A stretch of DNA of 64,000 nucleotides from an uncultured Dorea sp. (GTDB lineage Bacteria; Bacillota; Clostridia; Lachnospirales; Lachnospiraceae): NCBI GenBank assembly GCA_910586965.1, contig CAJUMF010000014.1:1-64000 (forward strand), written 5' to 3'. The notes under the pieces were generated by a model. It was given only the letters and a program-made list of their open reading frames with translations. It did no database searches and was not told the origin of the DNA. Numbering within the stretch: the first letter of the stretch is position 1; every line of letters starts with the position of its first letter. Of the stretch, positions 59,829-64,000 are shown in pieces. A program made the translations under genes and the position numbers.

Positions 59829-60413
59829 TTACATATTCGCAACGACAAGCAGTGCAAGAAATGCAACGACAATGACCGTACCAGCCGCCGCAAGTATATT
59901 TAAGATTTTGACCGTCCGTTCCCCCATGATTTTCGAACAAACGGCAAACAGTCCGATGCCGATAATCCCGCCAAAGGTATTGCCAAGCAAGTCCGTGATG
60001 TCGCTTGCGCCGATGGCAAAACAATACTGCAGCACCTCGTACATCAGGCTCACCGCAAATATAGGGAGAACTTTCATGAGGAAACCAGTTGTCCGGCAAG
60101 GTATGCCCTCAGGGCATCCCCTAACACATGCACCTTCGGTGCGGGCGGACTTCGTCCGATAAAGCATCGAAAGATACATCCCGAACGGAATGAAGACGGC
60201 AATATTCGAAACAATCTCAGATACTTCGGCTTTTCCGTTTACAATCGCAGAACCTGCAAATGGAATCAGGTTTATACTTCTGAGATTCATGCCAAGAAGG
60301 AGTTTTAAGTTGAACTCCATTTTGAACAGGATAATCCACGTCAGAACGACCAAATATATGATCAGCAATCCCGATGTTACATTTTTTGAACCTGCAGTTC
60401 TCTTTTCTTTCAT
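59829..60413 (-). CDS. VanZ-family protein with inserted palindromic element
   Basis: 194 aa membrane protein of the VanZ fold ('LRSINLIPFAGSAIVNGKAEVSEIVSNIAVFIPFGMYLSML', 'LMYEVLQYCFAIGASDITDLLGNTFGGIIGIGLF'). VanZ itself gives low-level teicoplanin resistance; most homologues are uncharacterised. Residues 85-110 are an insertion encoded by three small palindromes that keeps the frame. Neighbour genes do not suggest a glycopeptide cluster. Confidence 0.85.
   Translation of the reverse strand: MKEKRTAGSKNVTSGLLIIYLVVLTWIILFKMEFNLKLLLGMNLRSINLIPFAGSAIVNGKAEVSEIVSNIAVFIPFGMYLSMLYRTKSARTEGACVRGCPEGIPCRTTGFLMKVLPIFAVSLMYEVLQYCFAIGASDITDLLGNTFGGIIGIGLFAVCSKIMGERTVKILNILAAAGTVIVVAFLALLVVANM
60085..60160 (-). 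repeat. Palindromic element inserted in frame inside the VanZ gene
   Basis: Three adjacent hairpins: ATGCCCT/AGGGCAT (60103-60117), GCACC/GGTGC (60130-60142) and CGGAC/GTCCG (60146-60158), each with a 1-3-base loop. Removing about 75 bases rejoins the family sequence around the fourth membrane helix. Confidence 0.65.
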
Positions 60414-60511
60414 CAGATCAGCTCCTTTTATTTAATGATGCTATTATAAGCTTATCTGATTATGCACTCAACGCGGTTTTCTCTTAAAATTTATTAAGAA
60501 TGTCTGAATGT

Positions 60512-60769
60512 CTATCCTTTTAAGAAATCGCTGAATTCTTTTAATTCTTTTTTCTTCTCTTTTGAAAGATTGTTGAACTCGACACCCTCTGCCGCGCCTT
60601 CCAGCGCGTACAGGTGTACCAGGCACATCCCGGGATATCTCTCTTTCAGCTTTACGAATGCCTGTTTCGCGCCTGTCTCTATAAGCTTTTCGGCAGAATC
60701 AATACCGACGGACCTAAGCTTTCTGTCCATTTCTTTGCCGATATTCAACATTGATGTTAATTCTGACAT
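60512..60769 (-). CDS. TfoX C-terminal domain protein
   Basis: 85 aa, 'MSELTSMLNIGKEMDRKLRSVGIDSAEKLIETGAKQAFVKLKERYPGMCLVHLYALEGAAEGVEF' in outline, matching the helix-hairpin C-terminal domain of TfoX/Sxy without the N-terminal domain. Stand-alone copies are common in Firmicutes; function unknown. Confidence 0.88.
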   Translation of the reverse strand: MSELTSMLNIGKEMDRKLRSVGIDSAEKLIETGAKQAFVKLKERYPGMCLVHLYALEGAAEGVEFNNLSKEKKKELKEFSDFLKG

Positions 60770-60797
60770 GCTTTCCCCTTCTTTCTGATATATGACA

Positions 60798-61214
60798 CTA
60801 TTTGTTCATTCCAATAATCTCCATCATCTCTGCTGGGGTTACGATAAAATCTGTAAAGGGATAATGTTTTTGGTTCCCTGTCACAAGGTACGCATCATCA
60901 TCCCTCTTTTCCATAGCCACTTCATAAAATATCAAATCGTCCATATCAATCAATATTGCCCCCGTAGGCTGAGGAAACACTTCAATACCGTATTCCCGGA
61001 TTGCTCCGAGAACCACCTGTATGACCTCTTCCTGCAAACGGAATTTCTTTCTATGGAGCACTTCAGCATATTCATTTAGAATATCCTTATGATACAATGG
61101 AATAATTTTTCCTTCAAAAACTGCATCTAATACCCTTACTGTAGCTGCGCTCTCATTTTTAGAAAGCAGCGCCGAAATCAATACATTTGTATCGATTACT
61201 GCATAATATTCCAT
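60798..61214 (-). CDS. PIN-domain toxin
   Basis: 138 aa PIN nuclease: 'YYAVIDTNVLISALLSKNES' (first Asp), 'KDILNEYAEVLHRKKFRL', and 'DMDDLIFYEVAMEKRDDDAYLVTGNQKHYP' with the remaining acidic residues. RNA-cleaving toxin of a type II pair with the RelB-like antitoxin that starts 6 bases upstream. Confidence 0.9.
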   Translation of the reverse strand: MEYYAVIDTNVLISALLSKNESAATVRVLDAVFEGKIIPLYHKDILNEYAEVLHRKKFRLQEEVIQVVLGAIREYGIEVFPQPTGAILIDMDDLIFYEVAMEKRDDDAYLVTGNQKHYPFTDFIVTPAEMMEIIGMNK

Positions 61215-61220
61215 GTAAAA

Positions 61221-61517
61221 TCACCTGTTTCTTTCTGCCCTGGCTGCTGAAATTTCAGCATTAATTTCTTCAAATGACATTTCCGGAACATCAGCCGCCT
61301 GCCTCCTCAATTCATAAAATGCGTTTTTCGCCTCTGCCCTGGTAATTTTATGCTCAGGGAGCGTCGCCTCAAAAGGCAGGCCTCTTACCATCTTACTCTT
61401 GACCATAAACATGCGGAACGCCGTCGGCAAATCCATCCCAAGTTTCTCATATATCTCTGCCACTTCCTGCTTTAACGCCTTGTCTGCCCTAAATTGAATC
61501 AAAGTCTGCTCTGCCAT
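61221..61517 (-). CDS. RelB/DinJ-type antitoxin
   Basis: 98 aa: 'LIQFRADKALKQEVAEIYEKLGMDLPTAFRMFMVKSKMVRGLPFE' is the ribbon-helix-helix type DNA-binding domain, and the acidic C-terminal tail would bind the PIN toxin. Own promoter upstream. Confidence 0.85.
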   Translation of the reverse strand: MAEQTLIQFRADKALKQEVAEIYEKLGMDLPTAFRMFMVKSKMVRGLPFEATLPEHKITRAEAKNAFYELRRQAADVPEMSFEEINAEISAARAERNR

Positions 61518-61539
61518 AACAATACCTCCTCACATATAT

Positions 61540-61568
61540 ATTGTATTTGTTTTATATGTGTTTGTAAA
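61540..61568 (-). promoter_or_regulatory. Promoter of the PIN toxin-antitoxin operon
   Basis: TTTACA (61563-61568) and TACAAT (61540-61545), spacer 17; the ribosome site AGGAGG lies shortly after. Confidence 0.65.
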
Positions 61569-61574
61569 GATATT

Positions 61575-62030
61575 TTATTTCCCTTTCCTGTTCTTCCACT
61601 CCTGCCCCAGGATATCCTTCAGCACCAAAAATGCGTCCAGCTCTCCATATCCGTACTCCGCTTTCAATTCGTCAAGCATCGCCCTGAGCCTCACCCCATA
61701 ATTGGGAATGTTGACCTCGCTCTGGTATCGGAGCAGGATCGGATACTTCTTTCCCCACGCTTTTGTCCAATCCACCTTTTCATCCTTCTCCACGCTCGAC
61801 TTCTCAATCGCCTGCTCGATTTCTTTCATATCAATGTCAAAATCAATCAGCTCATCCAGCGACACATGGTATAGAACCGCCATCCTCTTTGATTGGCGGA
61901 TATCGGGGAGCGTTTCATCCGTCTCCCATTTGGAGATGGTCTGTCTGCTGACCCCCAGCTTTTCCGCCACCTCTTCCTGGGAAAGACCGCACCTTTTCCT
62001 CGCATGAAATAAACTGTTGCCCAATCTCAT
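61575..62030 (-). CDS. XRE-family helix-turn-helix regulator
   Basis: 151 aa with an N-terminal Xre/Cro domain ('NSLFHARKRCGLSQEEVAEKLGVSRQTISKWETDETLPDIRQ') and a C-terminal region of unknown fold that resembles a helical dimerisation part. Targets are not apparent; it could control the toxin-antitoxin pair downstream on the same strand. Confidence 0.9.
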   Translation of the reverse strand: MRLGNSLFHARKRCGLSQEEVAEKLGVSRQTISKWETDETLPDIRQSKRMAVLYHVSLDELIDFDIDMKEIEQAIEKSSVEKDEKVDWTKAWGKKYPILLRYQSEVNIPNYGVRLRAMLDELKAEYGYGELDAFLVLKDILGQEWKNRKGK

Positions 62031-62133
62031 TCATATCACCTCACTTGTTTTGATAGAACAAGTATACCGATAACTATTCGGGAAATCCACCAACTGCATT
62101 TTACATTTCCGCACGGTTTTCTGACCCCGCCGC

Positions 62134-62769
62134 CTACTCCACAAATGAATGGCTCATTATATAAAATTCCTCCTGGCTGGGCTGATGCTTTTTCTCCATC
62201 TTCTCCAAACCGTCATCGTACCTTTGCGCCTCTTTCTCGTCCACAGCCATCACCGGGCTGTCATAGTATGTCCGCGCCCGCATGTCAAGCGCGCCGGGAG
62301 TAAGCTCTTTTACCATCATTGTCGCCGGATACTTCCCCGGCTCCGTACAGATATTGTATTTGCGGCAGCTCACAAAGCCCAGCCCCACATAATTCGCCGG
62401 ACTTCCAAAAATAACGATAACATCATAGCCAAGCTCCTTCGCCCGCCGGAAAGAATGCTCCATAAGCATTTTCCCGTATCCGCGCCTCTGATATTCGGGG
62501 AGGATGCTTACCGGGCCAAAGGTAAGAATCCTTTTTTCTTCACCCTGCCCGTCCACCAGCCTTGACTTCGTATACATGATATTCCCGATAACCTTTCCGT
62601 CCAGTTCCGCCACAAAATCAAGCTCCGGGATAAAATCCTCATGCCCCCGCATAATGCGGACCAGATAATGCTCCACGCACCCCGGCATATACATATTGTA
62701 AAATGCTTTTCTGGTCAGCTCCTCGACCGCACGGTAATCTTTCTCTTCCTCATTTCTGATCCGAATCAT
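62134..62769 (-). CDS. GNAT-family N-acetyltransferase
   Basis: 211 aa: 'MIRIRNEEEKDYRAVEELTRKAFY', acetyl-CoA loop 'FGPVSILPEYQRRGYGKMLMEHSFRRAKELGYDVIVIFGSPANY' and 'RKYNICTEPGKYPATMMV'. Substrate unknown. A 206-bp inverted-repeat element lies just upstream of its start. Confidence 0.88.
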   Translation of the reverse strand: MIRIRNEEEKDYRAVEELTRKAFYNMYMPGCVEHYLVRIMRGHEDFIPELDFVAELDGKVIGNIMYTKSRLVDGQGEEKRILTFGPVSILPEYQRRGYGKMLMEHSFRRAKELGYDVIVIFGSPANYVGLGFVSCRKYNICTEPGKYPATMMVKELTPGALDMRARTYYDSPVMAVDEKEAQRYDDGLEKMEKKHQPSQEEFYIMSHSFVE

Positions 62770-62800
62770 ATCGGCAAACTCCTTTCCGCTATATGCTCAC

Positions 62801-63006
62801 AGGCGATTGCGAAACTTGATTATTAACCGAGAACATTGTGCAATTTGTATATTCCAACACAGACACGCTTTTGCTCCAAGTTTACCGTAGCGGTACATAA
62901 GCTGCCAAAATACGGCAGCTAAGTACCGACGGTAAACTAAGGTCTGCTTATGGAATATACAAATTGCACAATTCGATACCGGCAAATCAGAGTTTCGCAA
63001 TTGCCT
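62801..63006. repeat. MITE-like nested inverted-repeat element (about 206 bp)
   Basis: Outer arms AGGC-g-ATTGCGAAACT (62801-62816) and its inverse (62991-63006); next a 22-bp perfect pair (62835-62856 with 62951-62972); then AGTTTACCG/CGGTAAACT (62879-62887, 62930-62938), GGTAC/GTACC and AGCTGCC/GGCAGCT. Flanked by near-direct repeats ATATgCTCACA and ATATaCTCACA (62791-62801, 63008-63018). No gene inside. Confidence 0.7.
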
Positions 63007-63013
63007 GATATAC

Positions 63014-63493
63014 TCACAAAACACTCTGTTTCTTCCGTGCCTTGACATAGCCGTACACTGCGCTGAACACATCCAGGCAGAACGTAAACTGCATAATAAT
63101 ATTTATGACAAGCCCTTTTTTCGACAGTTTCCCCTCCCTGCAACATGCTATGAGCCCGCTTACCCCATACATGGACGACGGGAGCAGCAGCGTGTAGTCA
63201 AACAGGATAAGAAACGGGGCCATCGGCAGGACAAAAATATTGAACAGCAGCACAAAAAAGATTATCATCGCAAACACAGGGATATTCATCACCTTTAGCA
63301 AAAGGCTCCAGAATAAAAGCTGCCTGCCCCCATAACCCATCCTGGGAAGGATAAACGCATATATCATATTGGGCAGGTAAATCAGTACGCACAGCAAAAT
63401 CCATGTGAGAAAAGCAATCGTTCCTTTTGCCGCACATGCCGCGATAAAAATATATGGCGCTGCTAAAAGCAGCAGCATGGGAATCCTTTTCAT
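63014..63493 (-). CDS. Small integral membrane protein of unknown function
   Basis: 159 aa with four hydrophobic segments ('MLLLLAAPYIFIAACAAK', 'AFLTWILLCVLIYLPNMIYAFIL', 'VFAMIIFFVLLFNIFVLPMAPFLILF' and 'GLVINIIMQFTFCLDVFSAVYGYV'). No family recognised with confidence. The stop is at the very edge of the MITE-like element's flanking repeat. It precedes a VOC protein gene in a possible operon. Confidence 0.7.
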   Translation of the reverse strand: MKRIPMLLLLAAPYIFIAACAAKGTIAFLTWILLCVLIYLPNMIYAFILPRMGYGGRQLLFWSLLLKVMNIPVFAMIIFFVLLFNIFVLPMAPFLILFDYTLLLPSSMYGVSGLIACCREGKLSKKGLVINIIMQFTFCLDVFSAVYGYVKARKKQSVL

Positions 63494-63537
63494 TTTGAGT
63501 GTTCTCCTTTCTGTTCTGCTCTGCAGATGCTCTTCAC

Positions 63538-63981
63538 CTATGACCAGCTCTGCAGTTCGATAATATTCCCCTCACAATCCGCCGCATAGACAAAAACGGC
63601 TTTCCTTCCATCATCATACGTTGTCCGCACCAGCTCCCCAACCTGACTGCCGCCTTTTTGAAGTAAGAGCTGCAAAGTCTTTTCTACGTCATCCACTTCA
63701 AACGCAAGATGTGCGATTCCGCATCTGTTTATGGCATTGCAGGAAGGTTCTGCCGTGTCATAGGAAAAGATTTCAAGAGTGGGATGGCTGCTCTCATAAC
63801 CCGGCAAGACAAGATGCTCCCCTAACAGATGTGCGTTTGGGATTCCGGTCAGCCGGTCGAGCCATTCTCCGCGTAAATCTCTTGTCTCGCCTATGCTCTT
63901 GCAATGGAATACCTCTTTATAAAATTCAATCAGCCTTTGACAATCTTTCGCAATAATATTTGTATGTACATATCTGAACAT
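63538..63981 (-). CDS. VOC-family (glyoxalase-like) protein
   Basis: 147 aa of the vicinal oxygen chelate fold with two beta-alpha-beta-beta-beta units: 'FRYVHTNIIAKDCQRLIEFYKEVFHCK' and 'GIAHLAFEVDDVEKTLQLLLQKGG...DCEGNIIELQSW', carrying His and Glu metal ligands. Likely a lyase, dioxygenase or resistance-type binder; substrate unknown. ATG at 63981 follows a GGAG-type site. Confidence 0.88.
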   Translation of the reverse strand: MFRYVHTNIIAKDCQRLIEFYKEVFHCKSIGETRDLRGEWLDRLTGIPNAHLLGEHLVLPGYESSHPTLEIFSYDTAEPSCNAINRCGIAHLAFEVDDVEKTLQLLLQKGGSQVGELVRTTYDDGRKAVFVYAADCEGNIIELQSWS

Positions 63982-64000
63982 ATTTTCTCCTTTCCATCCA

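Overview
The window looks like chromosome of an anaerobic Firmicute of class Clostridia, most likely family Lachnospiraceae. This is inferred from the gene content (S10-spc-alpha ribosomal cluster with a long L17, Stickland D-proline reductase, bacterial selenocysteine machinery), the strong AGGAGG ribosome binding sites and the moderate GC content. Species is not established; amino-acid fermenting gut Lachnospiraceae of the Clostridium scindens type would fit.

Layout. 1-3.7 kb: a type I restriction-modification locus (hsdM, a short hsdS, and a facing partial hsdS) with a RelB/YafQ-type toxin-antitoxin pair, whose toxin is frameshifted, lying between the hsdS pieces. A 15-bp in-frame inverted repeat joins the hsdS pieces, which suggests an invertible specificity switch. 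3.8-20.5 kb: one long minus-strand cluster of ribosomal protein genes rpsJ to rplQ with secY, adk, map, infA and rpoA, with promoters before rpsJ and before rpmJ. 20.5-24.8 kb: an NSS amino acid transporter with its tiny MetS-type partner, a TSUP permease, and two small membrane proteins.

24.8-41.8 kb is a selenium and proline block. It holds D-proline reductase genes prdC, prdA, a small partner gene, prdB (in-frame UGA read as selenocysteine), prdD and prdE; a tRNA-Sec gene; proline racemase prdF; a TetR regulator; and the selenium genes yedF, selD (itself with an in-frame UGA), selA, selB, a LysR regulator, a cysteine desulfurase-like enzyme and a DUF3343 protein. Together these convert L-proline to D-proline, reduce D-proline to 5-aminovalerate, and supply the selenophosphate, Sec-tRNA and elongation factor needed to make PrdB and SelD. 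An unannotated structured RNA candidate with its own promoter and terminator lies just beyond prdE.

41.9-48.7 kb: a carbohydrate ABC importer with a GH31 glycosidase, divergent from a LacI-type regulator, with matching palindromic operators. 48.8-64 kb: an accessory stretch with rubredoxin, rRNA-type methyltransferase, phosphodiesterase, aldo/keto reductase, DMT transporter, acetyltransferases, an AbiL-like ATPase/RloB defence pair, a PIN/RelB toxin-antitoxin pair and others. Several genes between 52 and 56.4 kb carry internal deletions, and palindromic elements are inserted both in spacers and, in frame, inside a VanZ-family gene.
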